From an uncultured cyanobacterium (GTDB lineage Bacteria; Cyanobacteriota; Cyanobacteriia; PCC-6307; Cyanobiaceae): a DNA stretch of 64,000 bases. The number at the start of each line of letters is the position of its first letter. Positions within the stretch are counted from its first letter, which is position 1. The notes under the pieces are model-generated. The model ran no database searches. It was not told where the DNA came from and saw only the letters and a list, made by a program, of their open reading frames with translations. A program made the position numbers and the translations under genes. The stretch spans positions 18,753 to 82,752 of the forward strand of contig CAIJRN010000009.1 of assembly GCA_903823115.1 (NCBI GenBank), read 5' to 3'. Positions 53,897-62,267 of this stretch are shown piece after piece.

Positions 53897-54217
53897 ATGT
53901 CTGGGCCGAACGACGACTCGAACAACCTGGATCGCCGGGATCGCGACCCCAGCGGGTTCGATGCCCAGAGCGACAGCACCCTCGATGCACGGGTGCATCG
54001 CAGGCTGACGGTTGCCGTCTGCTGGGCTCTGGCCCGAAGGGCAGCCCTCGACAGCCGTGAGCTTTACGAAGACAGCTTTGCCCTGAGCGAGGAGTTCAGG
54101 GAGTGGCTGGTGAGCCTGGAGGATCACCCGGATGTACTCCAGGCCAATGTGCTGATGGTGCCCAACCATCTGACCCTGGAGCGCAAACCGGAAGCCGACG
54201 GTCGCCTGGGAATCTAA
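53897..54217 (+). CDS. Hypothetical protein
   Basis: A 106-residue acidic protein with a helical core RRLTVAVCWALARRAALDSRELYEDSFALSEEFREWLVSLE. I do not recognise the family. ATG 53897 gives a clean start; the frame is open from 53822. It lies 112 bp after the SF2 helicase gene on the same strand. Confidence 0.55.
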   Translation: MSGPNDDSNNLDRRDRDPSGFDAQSDSTLDARVHRRLTVAVCWALARRAALDSRELYEDSFALSEEFREWLVSLEDHPDVLQANVLMVPNHLTLERKPEADGRLGI

Positions 54218-54460
54218 AGCAAATCCGAAGATTTTGGCAACGACCTGCCGATTGCTGCGCAGGCCTTGCGATTCGGGCGGATATCTGCCGTTTCAGGTGA
54301 AGGTCTTGCGCGTGGGGCCGAGGCCTTGCCGGCCTGCTCCTGAGGCTGGCTCCTCAGCGCTCAAAGGGCTCGCGTTGCAGGAGGGCGCTGCGGTCTGGAT
54401 CGTTGCTTCCCTCCATCGGCGTCGCGTCGCGGTTGCTCCCTAAGCTCCAGACCTGTTCCA

Positions 54461-55903
54461 ATGGCGCTCAGATCGATGGCTGACGAGCAGCTGGACCGTC
54501 AGGGCATCACGACCGCATCAGGTCGAGGTGAGGAGCGAGAGATCGAGAATCTGGTGATCGTCGGATCCGGTCCCGCCGGCTACACGGCGGCCATCTACGC
54601 CGCCAGGGCCAATCTCAGCCCCCTGTTGATCACTGGCTTCCAGGACGGGGGAATCCCCGGGGGCCAGCTGATGACCACCACCCACGTGGAGAACTTCCCG
54701 GGTTTCCCCGACGGCATCCTGGGCCCCGACCTGATGGATCGTTGCAAGGCCCAGGCCCTGCGCTGGGGTACCCGGCTGCTGGAGGCCGATGCCGATGGGA
54801 TCGATCTGTCGCAACGTCCGTTTCGGATCACCGCTGACGGCCGCACCATCCAGGCCCAGGCCCTGATCCTGGCCACCGGCGCCAGCGCCAACCGTCTGCA
54901 CTTACCGAGTGAGGAACGCTTCTGGAGCCGCGGCATCAGCGCCTGCGCCATCTGCGACGGCGCCACACCCCAGTTCCGCAACGAGGAGCTGGCGGTGGTG
55001 GGGGGCGGCGACTCCGCCTGCGAAGAAGCCGTCTATCTCACCAAGTACGGCAGCCACGTGCATCTGATTGTGCGCGGCGACCAGCTGCGAGCCAGTGCCG
55101 CCATGGCGGATCGGGTGCTGGCCAACCAGGCCATCAGCGTGCACTGGCGCAGCCAGGTGGCCGATGCCAGTGGTGATGAGCAGTGGCTGAACGCCATCAC
55201 CCTGAGCGACACCAGCACCGGCAACACCCTGGAGCTGCCGGTGCGAGGCCTCTTTTATGCCATCGGACATACCCCGAACACCCGGCTGCTCAAGGATCAA
55301 CTGCAGCTGAACAGCGCCGGTTATCTCGTCACCCAGCCGGGCAGGCCCGAAACCAGCCTCGAAGGCGTCTATGCCGCCGGCGATGTGGCCGATGCGGAAT
55401 GGTGCCAGGGCATCACCGCCGCCGGCAGCGGCTGCCAGGCGGCCCTGGCGGCCGAGCGTTGGCTCAGTCACCACAACCTGGCGGTGACAGTGCAGAGGGA
55501 CAGTGTCGAACCCCAGGAAGTGGGTGAACCGAAGCGCACGGCGATCAGCGATGAAGCCAACTTTGATCCAGCTGCGCTCTGGCAAAAAGGCGGTTATGCC
55601 CTGCGTAAGCTCTATCACGACAGCGACAGACCGCTCCTGGTGGTCTATACCTCCCCCAGCTGTGGCCCCTGTCACGTGCTCAAGCCCCAGCTGAAGCGGG
55701 TGCTGGAGGAACTTGGCGGCCGCGCCCTGGGCGTCGAGATCGACATCGAAGCGGATCAGGAGATTGCGGTGCAGGCCGGTGTCACGGGAACTCCGACGGT
55801 GCAGCTGTTTTTCGACAAGGAACTCAAACAGCAGTGGAAAGGGGTGAAGCAGCGCAGTGAGTTTCGTCAGGCGATCGAAGCTCTGCTGGCCGTGTCGATC
55901 TGA
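54461..55903 (+). CDS. ntrC: NADPH-thioredoxin reductase fused to thioredoxin (NTRC-type)
   Basis: A 480-residue bifunctional enzyme. The FAD-binding GSGPAG is at 35-40 and the redox centre C162-A-I-C165 is typical of thioredoxin reductase. VVGGGDSACEEAVYL carries the NADPH site, and ATGAS and FYAIGHTPNT are family markers. From about 375 a C-terminal thioredoxin domain follows, with C401-G-P-C404. NTRC reduces 2-Cys peroxiredoxins and Calvin-cycle or starch enzymes with NADPH in darkness. The symbol follows the plant convention and must not be confused with the nitrogen regulator NtrC. The start could be ATG 54461 or 54476. Confidence 0.93.
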   Translation: MALRSMADEQLDRQGITTASGRGEEREIENLVIVGSGPAGYTAAIYAARANLSPLLITGFQDGGIPGGQLMTTTHVENFPGFPDGILGPDLMDRCKAQALRWGTRLLEADADGIDLSQRPFRITADGRTIQAQALILATGASANRLHLPSEERFWSRGISACAICDGATPQFRNEELAVVGGGDSACEEAVYLTKYGSHVHLIVRGDQLRASAAMADRVLANQAISVHWRSQVADASGDEQWLNAITLSDTSTGNTLELPVRGLFYAIGHTPNTRLLKDQLQLNSAGYLVTQPGRPETSLEGVYAAGDVADAEWCQGITAAGSGCQAALAAERWLSHHNLAVTVQRDSVEPQEVGEPKRTAISDEANFDPAALWQKGGYALRKLYHDSDRPLLVVYTSPSCGPCHVLKPQLKRVLEELGGRALGVEIDIEADQEIAVQAGVTGTPTVQLFFDKELKQQWKGVKQRSEFRQAIEALLAVSI

Positions 55904-56035
55904 AACAAGGCGCCAGCATGAGGAGGAGCCTGTTATTCCCGCGAGAAGCTGATGCCAAGCCTTGAATCGAGCCCTCCTCTGAGCGCTGGGGAAGGATTGG
56001 AATCTTCAGGCTCAGTTGCTGGTCTCATTGGCCAT

Positions 56036-56053
56036 CTTGTCCAAGTGGACAAG
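56036..56053. repeat. 8-bp inverted repeat of CTTGTCCA type
   Basis: CTTGTCCA is followed after two bases by TGGACAAG. It is a perfect 8-bp palindrome and shares its TGTCCA/TGGACA core with the larger inverted repeat at 10248-10277. Confidence 0.4.
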
Positions 56054-56067
56054 AACCCAGGGATCGC

Positions 56068-56114
56068 CATCGAACCACACTGCTGCACGTGCGGTGCATC
56101 AGTGTGGTTCGATG
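56068..56114. repeat. 15-bp perfect hairpin with inner stem
   Basis: The arms 56068-56082 and 56100-56114 are perfect complements (15 bp). The 17-base loop contains a further GCAC/GTGC stem. It lies between the stop of the NTRC gene and the stop of infA, which converge. It is one of a pair with the hairpin at 56127-56178. Confidence 0.85.
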
Positions 56115-56126
56115 CAAGGGCCCATG

Positions 56127-56178
56127 GCTGATTGATGGCCTGGAGAAGCTGGATCGCTTCTCCAGGCCATCAATCAGC
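56127..56178. repeat. 23-bp perfect hairpin with 6-base loop
   Basis: Arms 56127-56149 and 56156-56178 pair over 23 bp with no mismatch around a loop TGGATC. This exceeds a usual terminator. Both directions are equivalent, so it could terminate the NTRC and infA transcripts on both strands, or be a remnant of a mobile palindromic element. There is no flanking T run. Confidence 0.88.
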
Positions 56179-56244
56179 TGCGAGGCAGCGATCCGCTGCC
56201 CTGAATCAAGGTCTTGCCTGTCTGCTGAAGCTGCAGCCGGTTGC

Positions 56245-56514
56245 TCAGCGCCGCCTGGGTCCACCGGGGCGGTTGCCGCCAGGACGGGGGCCGGTGGCTC
56301 CGGCGTTGCGCTCCCGATAGGTGATGCGGCCGCGGGAAAGGTCGTAGGGGCTGATCTCGACGAGCACCTTGTCGCCGGCCAGCAGCTTGATACGGAACTT
56401 GGTGAGCTTGCCCGCGGCCCGGCAGAGGCACTGGTGACCGGCCGGCTGCTCCAGGGTGACGAGGTAGAACCCGTTGCCCTGTTCCTTCTCAATCACGCCG
56501 GAGGTCTCGATCAT
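56245..56514 (-). CDS. infA: Translation initiation factor IF-1
   Basis: An OB-fold protein of 89 residues that occupies the A site of the 30S subunit during initiation. ETSGVIEKEQGNGFYLVTLE, the CRAAGKLTKFRIKLLAGDKVLVEISPYDLSRGRI block and TYRERN fit IF-1. It carries a C-terminal extra tail of about 17 residues (Gly/Pro/Arg-rich, ending GGPRRR), so it is longer than the usual 70-75 residues. ATG at 56514 gives the standard MIETSG start. Confidence 0.92.
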   Translation of the reverse strand: MIETSGVIEKEQGNGFYLVTLEQPAGHQCLCRAAGKLTKFRIKLLAGDKVLVEISPYDLSRGRITYRERNAGATGPRPGGNRPGGPRRR

Positions 56515-57093
56515 GCGGGAATGGGGCGTACTGCACGGTGACAAATCACCTTAGAGGGCCGCCGTGACACCGTCCCACCTGTTCAGGTGCGGTAACCAGC
56601 AACCCTCTGCCAGTACTGGCAGCCGGGGCTGCCGGCCTGTCTCCGAGATCGTTGGCCTGCAGGGGCTCCCTGTGTCTGCCCAGGAGTGGGTGGGCCTTCG
56701 ATCCCTGGACTGGGCCTGAAGGCGCTGCCGCCGGCGAGGACGCACAGGACGGAGTCAGTCTGAGATGTGATGGCCAGAGGCGAAGTTTCGAGATTCCCGT
56801 GGGCAAAGCGATCCGTAGCCATTGAGGCGGCTGGAGCTGGATGGTCACGAGACTCGGCTGGTGTCGAACACGCATCGCTGCCCAGGTCGGCAGCCAGGTG
56901 TCTTGGCTCGTTCGCCGGCCCCATGGCGATTAGGGTCCAGCGCAACGCCCGCCGTCCAAGCCGATGATCCTGCCTCCTGTTTCGATGGATCTGGGCCTGC
57001 TGATGATCTCGATTGGTGTGGTGAATCTCTGGCGCGCTCGCCAGAGCACCTGAACGCCGGGTCCAGGTCAGCGCGCTTGCCCCCTCTGACACC
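56515..57093. other. Intergenic region with a dubious small frame
   Basis: About 580 bp between infA and an RluE-type gene. One 29-residue ATG frame on the plus strand at 56964-57053 is hydrophobic (MDLGLLMISIGVVNLWR) and could encode a small membrane peptide; it has no recognised match. Otherwise I see nothing. The infA promoter should be in the left part. Confidence 0.35.
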
Positions 57094-57753
57094 GTGACCA
57101 CCCTGCTGTTTCACAAGCCCTACGGGGTGCTCAGCCAGTTCACTGCCGAACCCGGCAGCTCATGGGACACCCTGGCTTCCTGGATTGATGTGCCGGATGT
57201 TTATGCGGCCGGCCGGCTCGATGCCGACAGCGAGGGATTGCTGGTGCTGACCAGCAACGGCCCCTTACAGCAACGGCTCACCGATCCGCGCTGGGGCCAC
57301 TGGCGACGGTATCAAGTGCAGGTCGAGGGGCTGGTCCAGGCTGGGGCCCTGGAGTCTCTGCAGCAGGGGCTGGTGATTCAGGGGCAGCGAACCCTGCCGG
57401 CACGGGCCCGAGCGATCGGGCCGCCGGCCGATCTGCCGCCGCGGGATCCGCCGATCCGCCATCGCCTGAATGTGGCGACCAGCTGGCTGGAGCTGGAGTT
57501 GCGCGAGGGTCGCAACCGCCAGGTGCGTCGCATGAGCGCTGCGGTGGGCCTGCCGACCCTGAGGCTGCGACGGGTGGCGATCGATCTGATGGATGGCGGG
57601 CCGGCGCTGACGCTGGCTGGACTCGACCCGGGGCAATGGCGTCGGCTCAACGGTGAGGAGCAGGTGCGGCTGGATCGTTTGTGGCGTCCACCTTCAGGCC
57701 CCCATGCAGGCGGACGCCTGCAGCGGGGGGGCTTCAGAAAAGCTGGGCTGTAA
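57094..57753 (+). CDS. RluE/RsuA-type pseudouridine synthase
   Basis: A 219-residue enzyme that isomerises uridine to pseudouridine in rRNA. FHKPYGVLSQF is the start motif. GRLDADSEGLLVLTSNG at 40-56 contains the catalytic Asp (D43), and EGRNRQVRRMSAAVG is the usual RsuA/RluB/RluE signature. It lacks an N-terminal S4 domain, as RluE does. The start is a GTG at 57094. The C-terminal end is Arg/Gly-rich. The target in the 23S or 16S rRNA cannot be assigned from the sequence. Confidence 0.92.
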   Translation: MTTLLFHKPYGVLSQFTAEPGSSWDTLASWIDVPDVYAAGRLDADSEGLLVLTSNGPLQQRLTDPRWGHWRRYQVQVEGLVQAGALESLQQGLVIQGQRTLPARARAIGPPADLPPRDPPIRHRLNVATSWLELELREGRNRQVRRMSAAVGLPTLRLRRVAIDLMDGGPALTLAGLDPGQWRRLNGEEQVRLDRLWRPPSGPHAGGRLQRGGFRKAGL

Positions 57754-57761
57754 CGCTCGGA

Positions 57762-57977
57762 TCAGCCGAGCACGTCCTTGAGCTCCCGCACGGTCTGCAG
57801 CTGGCCGTAGTAATAGTTGGCCCGGGCCCGGCGATCGGGATCCTCCAGGGTGTCGAGCGCGTCGAAGCCAAGGCCTTGCCAGAGCTCATGGCCGCAAGCC
57901 CGGTTCACTTCCTCAGTGGCCTCTTCTTCCAGATTGGCCAGTCGCCGCTGGAGATTTTTGATCTGGGCAATGGCCAT
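57762..57977 (-). CDS. Small conserved hypothetical protein
   Basis: A 71-residue acidic helical protein (IKNLQRRLANLEEEATEEVNR and QLQTVRELKDVL). The family is not recognised. It is convergent with the pseudouridine synthase gene (8 bp gap) and lies downstream of ycf39 on the same strand. Confidence 0.55.
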   Translation of the reverse strand: MAIAQIKNLQRRLANLEEEATEEVNRACGHELWQGLGFDALDTLEDPDRRARANYYYGQLQTVRELKDVLG

Positions 57978-58038
57978 GACGACAGCTCTTGTTCACGTTC
58001 TGGGACAGTACACACGCACTGGCTCGATCGCCAGTGGC

Positions 58039-59001
58039 TCAGAAGGGCAGCTTTTTCTTGGCTTCCTTGTCGAGATCGGACTCCATCTCCCGCAGCCGCT
58101 TCAGGATCGTGTCGTAGTACTCCTTGAGGTAGTCCTCAAGGCGGGTGGTTTCGGCCGGATCCAGGCCGAAGGCCGCGTAGCTCGCTTCCATCGGCGCATC
58201 GAAGCAGCCGCCGCCGCTCACCACCTCGGCGAAGGCGAGGCGCTCGGCCACGTTCAGACTGGCCTCAAAAAAGCCGGTCACCCCCTGTAGCAAGGACAAC
58301 AGGGCCGGTGGTACCCGGAATACGCGTGCCTCTTTGCCGCTGTACTTCTCGCACAGCTGGGTGATCTCGCCGGTGATCCAGGCCTTCGGCCCCACCACAG
58401 GGAAGGTCTGACGGACCGTCTGCGGATGGTCGAGCGCCGCCACAGCGAAGCGGGCCACGTCCTGGGTGTTCATGTAGGCAATCGGCGTCGGTGAGCCGCT
58501 GACCCAGACGGTCTGACTTTCCAGGACCGGAATCGCGAACTGGCTGATCAGGCCCTGCATGAAGGCTGCCCCCCGCAGGATCGTGTAGTCCAGATCCGAA
58601 GCCTCAAGCCACTGCTCGCTGCAGGCCTTGATGTCCATCAGCGGCACCTGCCGGTGGCGGGCCGCCTCCAGGAGCGACAGAAAGACCACCCGATTGACCC
58701 CGGCACGCCGGCAGGCGGCGAACAGGTTCTGTTTGCCGTCCCAGTCGATCGCGTAGGTGCTGACGCTGTCACTGGCGCGGGCGGTGGCCGCATCGATCAC
58801 GGCCTCCTGGCCCTCGAGGGCGTAGTCGAGGCTCTCGGGCTCGAGCAGATCACCACGGGTGAGCTCACAGCCCCACTCCTGCAGGAACGCCGCCCTGCGG
58901 GGTGAACGCACCATGCAGCGCACGCTGTGGCCAGCATCAAGAGCACGCCTGGCGATCTGGCGTCCGAGGGTGCCCGTTCCACCGACAACCAGAACCTGCA
59001 T
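58039..59001 (-). CDS. ycf39: Ycf39-type NAD(P)-binding protein
   Basis: A 320-residue atypical short-chain dehydrogenase of the NmrA/Ycf39 group. MQVLVVGGTGTLGRQIARRAL carries the nucleotide-binding GGTGTLG, and DLLEPESLDYALEGQEAVIDAA and NRVVFLSLLEAARHRQVPLMDIKACSEQWL are typical. Ycf39 acts with Hlip proteins in delivering chlorophyll to the D1 protein of nascent photosystem II. The C-terminal Lys/Glu-rich helix is normal. Its own Hlip-type partner gene is elsewhere in the window (24786-25025). Confidence 0.94.
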   Translation of the reverse strand: MQVLVVGGTGTLGRQIARRALDAGHSVRCMVRSPRRAAFLQEWGCELTRGDLLEPESLDYALEGQEAVIDAATARASDSVSTYAIDWDGKQNLFAACRRAGVNRVVFLSLLEAARHRQVPLMDIKACSEQWLEASDLDYTILRGAAFMQGLISQFAIPVLESQTVWVSGSPTPIAYMNTQDVARFAVAALDHPQTVRQTFPVVGPKAWITGEITQLCEKYSGKEARVFRVPPALLSLLQGVTGFFEASLNVAERLAFAEVVSGGGCFDAPMEASYAAFGLDPAETTRLEDYLKEYYDTILKRLREMESDLDKEAKKKLPF

Positions 59002-59116
59002 CTGCCCACGTCCGAAGCCGGCTGAGCCTAGGGGGACGTCCGACTTGGCCGCGATCCGTCAGGCAGGAGTTCCTGCGGGCCAGGGCCTTTGTCGCGCCGC
59101 CCGGCAGCGGCTGGCC

Positions 59117-59215
59117 TCAGTCCTTGAGCAGTTTCAGCAACAGCCATCCGCCGGCCAGCCCCACGGGGATCAGCACCCAGAACAGGGCAGCGGTGCCGAA
59201 GATTTCAGAGGCCAT
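59117..59215 (-). CDS. petM: Cytochrome b6f complex subunit PetM
   Basis: A 32-residue single-span protein read from the sequence. It starts [20 protein letters not shown] and ends KLLKD, the PetM pattern. PetM is subunit VII at the edge of the b6f dimer. It lies alone between ycf39 and trm1. Confidence 0.95.
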   Translation of the reverse strand: MASEIFGTAALFWVLIPVGLAGGWLLLKLLKD

Positions 59216-59241
59216 GACCCGGTCGAAGGGGAAGTGGCTAC

Positions 59242-60420
59242 CTATTTAGCAGCCTTGGCGGCCAGCAGCGCCTGAGCTGTTTCAAGAATCCGCGGCCAGG
59301 GGGCATCACTGCGCAGCTGGCCTGCCATCACGGCACTGGCCGAGGCACAGAAGCCCTGCCGTTGCAGTTCGGCCACCAGGGCCGCCAGGGGCGGCTGGTC
59401 GAGCCCCAGGGCGCGGGCGATGGCCTCGGTGGGCCAGCAGCGTGCGGTGGCGGCTGGATCGCTGGCCAGGCGTCGCAACAGCCGTTCGCCCTCGCTCGCC
59501 AGTGTCTGCGATGACTGGCCTGCTTGCTCAAGCATGGTGTTGATGGTGACTGGATGCTGCAGGCAGCCGATCCACAGCGGACCGCTCACCGCCAGCGGTG
59601 GCAGCGATGTCGAGCCACAGCCGCAGGGTTGCCAGCGTCGCAGCGTCAGCAGGGACTGCACCTGCTGGTCACCGCAGCCATGGCAGTGGGCCAGCATGCC
59701 CAGGTTGCTTTCCTCGTCAGCCCTGGGGCGCCTCAGCAGCCGGATGGCCGTGCGGAAGGTGCGCCCCTCGCTGAAGCTCAACAGGGGTTCGATGCCCCGG
59801 CCGAGGGCCCAGGCGCAGCGGGCCACGGTGCCCAGTTGCAGGCGCAGGGCCAGCTCCCAGCTGGCCGGATGGGCCCGGGCCGACGCCCCCAGCCGTCGCA
59901 CCGCTGCCGAGCGGTCGTGGCCGGTGGGGGACCGGCCATCGGTGCTGGCCAGCATCAGAACCCCGTCGAAGGCCACCGTCTCCAGCACCAGGGGCAACAG
60001 GGCCGAAGCGCAGCCAAAGGCATCAAGATCCACCAGGTCGAAACGCTCCTGGCGTTGCAGGCAGCCCGCCAGCAGGTGTTGGGCGGTGAGGGCGCTGCAG
60101 CGCTGCTCGATGCCCTCGGGCAGGTCCGACAGGTTGCGCTGCAACAGGGGCAGCCGATCGGGGTCGGCGTCGTTGGCCCAGATCAACCCAGCCCCTGCCT
60201 CCAGACCACAGCGCAGCGAGCGGATGCCGCAGCCCGCCATCAGATCCAGGAGTCGCAGGGGCTTCTGAGCGGCAAGGGTGCGCGCCAGCAGCACCAGGCA
60301 ATCCCGGGACGGCCGGGATTCCGGGCGAAAGAAGCCTTCACCGAGCAACAGCCGGGCCGCACCTTCGCAATAGTGAGGGGCATCCGCCGCCTCCTGGAAC
60401 ATCGCCAGAGCCATCACCAT
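59242..60420 (-). CDS. trm1: tRNA (guanine(26)-N2)-dimethyltransferase Trm1
   Basis: Trm1 methylates G26 of tRNA. The protein is 392 residues. Motif I is [12 protein letters not shown] near 59-70; then [18 protein letters not shown]; then [20 protein letters not shown] with the catalytic-loop Asp. The C-terminal part carries four Cys (CHGCGDQQ and CGCG) for zinc. Trm1 is common in archaea and eukaryotes and rarer in bacteria. Three ATGs at the start (60420, 60414 and 60402) are candidates. The first overlaps by one base the divergent hydrolase start. Confidence 0.93.
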   Translation of the reverse strand: MVMALAMFQEAADAPHYCEGAARLLLGEGFFRPESRPSRDCLVLLARTLAAQKPLRLLDLMAGCGIRSLRCGLEAGAGLIWANDADPDRLPLLQRNLSDLPEGIEQRCSALTAQHLLAGCLQRQERFDLVDLDAFGCASALLPLVLETVAFDGVLMLASTDGRSPTGHDRSAAVRRLGASARAHPASWELALRLQLGTVARCAWALGRGIEPLLSFSEGRTFRTAIRLLRRPRADEESNLGMLAHCHGCGDQQVQSLLTLRRWQPCGCGSTSLPPLAVSGPLWIGCLQHPVTINTMLEQAGQSSQTLASEGERLLRRLASDPAATARCWPTEAIARALGLDQPPLAALVAELQRQGFCASASAVMAGQLRSDAPWPRILETAQALLAAKAAK

Positions 60421-61451
60421 TGTCTGAAGGGTCCCAGCCTGCCCGCCTGACTCCTGCGCAGCCCTCCCTGGAGACCCCGGACGAAGGCATTGACTGGGGC
60501 CGCCACGGCACCTGGTGGTGGCGCGGCCACGGCTGCCATTGGCGCGTCCTGGGACAGCCCCACCATCCGCCCCTGGTTCTGATTCATGGTTTCGCCGCCG
60601 GCAGCGGCCACTGGCGACGCAACGCCGCTGCCCTGGCGGCAGCTGGCTGGTGCGTCTATGCCCTGGATCTGATCGGTTTCGGCGCCTCCAGCCAGCCGGC
60701 CCATCGCCGCCACGGCGGCCTCGACAACCGCCTCTGGGCCAGGCAGTTGCAGGGGTTCCTGGAGCAGGTGGTGCAGGCGCCTGCCGTGGTGGTGGGTCAT
60801 TCTCTGGGCGGCCTGGTGGCTCTGAGCTGCAGCGTCTATTTCCCGGCCTGGATCCGCGCCGTGGTGGCAGCGCCCCTGCCCGATCCCGCCCTGCTGATGG
60901 CGTCTCCCCGGGATGCTCTCGCCCTGTGGCCGCTGGCGGCGCCGCGGCGCCGACCCTGGCGGCGGCGTCTCCAGCGGCTGGTCGTGGTGCTTCTGTGCCG
61001 CCTGCTGCCGCTGGAGCTGGTGGTCCCCTTGCTGGCCCATTCGCCGCTGCTTGATCTGGGCATCCAGAGCGCCTACCAGGGGCCGGTGATCGGCGATCGG
61101 GATCTGCACCGGGTGATCTCCCGACCCGCCCGTCGACCCACCGCTCCCAGGACCCTGCGGGCGATGAGCATCGCCATGGCCCTGCGGCCCTATGGCGGCA
61201 CCGCCCCGGCGTTGCTGAACCGGCTGGAGCTGCCCCTGCTGCTGATCTGGGGCCGTCAGGACAGGCTGGTGCCCCTCGACGTGGCCCACCAGTGCCAGAG
61301 GCTGCGCAGCGATCTGCCGCTGGTGGTGTTGGAGCAGGCGGGCCACTGTCCGCACGATGAAGTGCCGGAGGGGTTCAACGCGGCCCTGCTGGAGTGGCTC
61401 AGCCCGCTGAACCGACACGTAGCTTTGGACGCAAGGACGGATCGGACATGA
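60420..61451 (+). CDS. Alpha/beta hydrolase
   Basis: A 343-residue hydrolase. [39 protein letters not shown] is the oxyanion-hole region, the nucleophile elbow is GHSLGG near residue 127, and WGRQDRLVP and GHCPHDEVP carry Asp and His. It resembles cyanobacterial hydrolases of the pheophytinase/haloperoxidase group, but the substrate is not known. The start codon is a TTG at 60420; another start may exist a few codons in. The end overlaps ilvH by 4 bp. Confidence 0.87.
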   Translation: MSEGSQPARLTPAQPSLETPDEGIDWGRHGTWWWRGHGCHWRVLGQPHHPPLVLIHGFAAGSGHWRRNAAALAAAGWCVYALDLIGFGASSQPAHRRHGGLDNRLWARQLQGFLEQVVQAPAVVVGHSLGGLVALSCSVYFPAWIRAVVAAPLPDPALLMASPRDALALWPLAAPRRRPWRRRLQRLVVVLLCRLLPLELVVPLLAHSPLLDLGIQSAYQGPVIGDRDLHRVISRPARRPTAPRTLRAMSIAMALRPYGGTAPALLNRLELPLLLIWGRQDRLVPLDVAHQCQRLRSDLPLVVLEQAGHCPHDEVPEGFNAALLEWLSPLNRHVALDARTDRT

Positions 61452-61978
61452 AGCACACCCTCTCGGTGCTGGTCGAGGATGAATCGGGGGCCCTGAGCCG
61501 CATTTCAGGTCTGTTCGCCCGGCGAGGTTTCAACATCGAGAGCCTGGCGGTGGGCCCGGCCGAAAACCGCGGCGTCTCACGGCTGACCATGGTGGTGGAG
61601 GGAGACGACCGAACCCTGCAGCAGATGACCAAGCAGCTCGACAAGCTGGTCAATGTGCTCGGTGTCATCGACCTCTCGACGATTCCTGCGGTGGAGCGGG
61701 AGCTGATGCTGCTGAAGGTGTCGGCCCCGGCCGAAAACCGCAGCGCCATCCTCGATCTGGTGCAGGTGTTCCGCGCCAAGGTGGTCGATGTGGCCGACGA
61801 CGCCCTCACCCTGGAGGTGGTTGGCGACCCCGGCAAGCTGGTGGCCCTGGAGCGGTTGCTTGAGGGCTACGGCATCCTCGAGATCGCTCGCACCGGCAAG
61901 GTGGCCCTGGAGCGGGCCTCAGGGGTGAACACCGAATGGCTCAAGGCCACCAGCTCCCACAAACGGGTACCGGCCTGA
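61448..61978 (+). CDS. ilvH: Acetolactate synthase small subunit
   Basis: The 176-residue regulatory subunit of acetohydroxyacid synthase, which starts valine, leucine and isoleucine synthesis. The ACT domain [33 protein letters not shown] is conserved, with [13 protein letters not shown]. The C-terminal domain has LELLLK-type and GKVALER sequences. The start ATG overlaps the previous stop (ATGA). Valine feedback normally acts through this subunit. The large subunit gene is elsewhere. Confidence 0.96.
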   Translation: MKHTLSVLVEDESGALSRISGLFARRGFNIESLAVGPAENRGVSRLTMVVEGDDRTLQQMTKQLDKLVNVLGVIDLSTIPAVERELMLLKVSAPAENRSAILDLVQVFRAKVVDVADDALTLEVVGDPGKLVALERLLEGYGILEIARTGKVALERASGVNTEWLKATSSHKRVPA

Positions 61979-62267
61979 GCCGAGCTGATCTTTTCTGGTG
62001 GCTGACACCATCTTTTGGGGTCTTCAGCTCACGAGGCGGACCTCACCAGCCGGAAAACGGATCGTTTCCCGGCCATGCCGCCCCGGTTGAAGGACGGGGT
62101 TTGATGGCCCTGTGCCGCAGAAAGCCTCACGAAGCCCAGCTCAGATCCTTGATCTCGAGCCTGGCTGAAGCCAGAGCCAGGACGATCTCCGAAACTGGGG
62201 CACAGCCAAGCAGCCTGCCAGGGTCTGGGCGGCACACCAAGTGTTCCGCACCCATTCCCAGCGTCGC

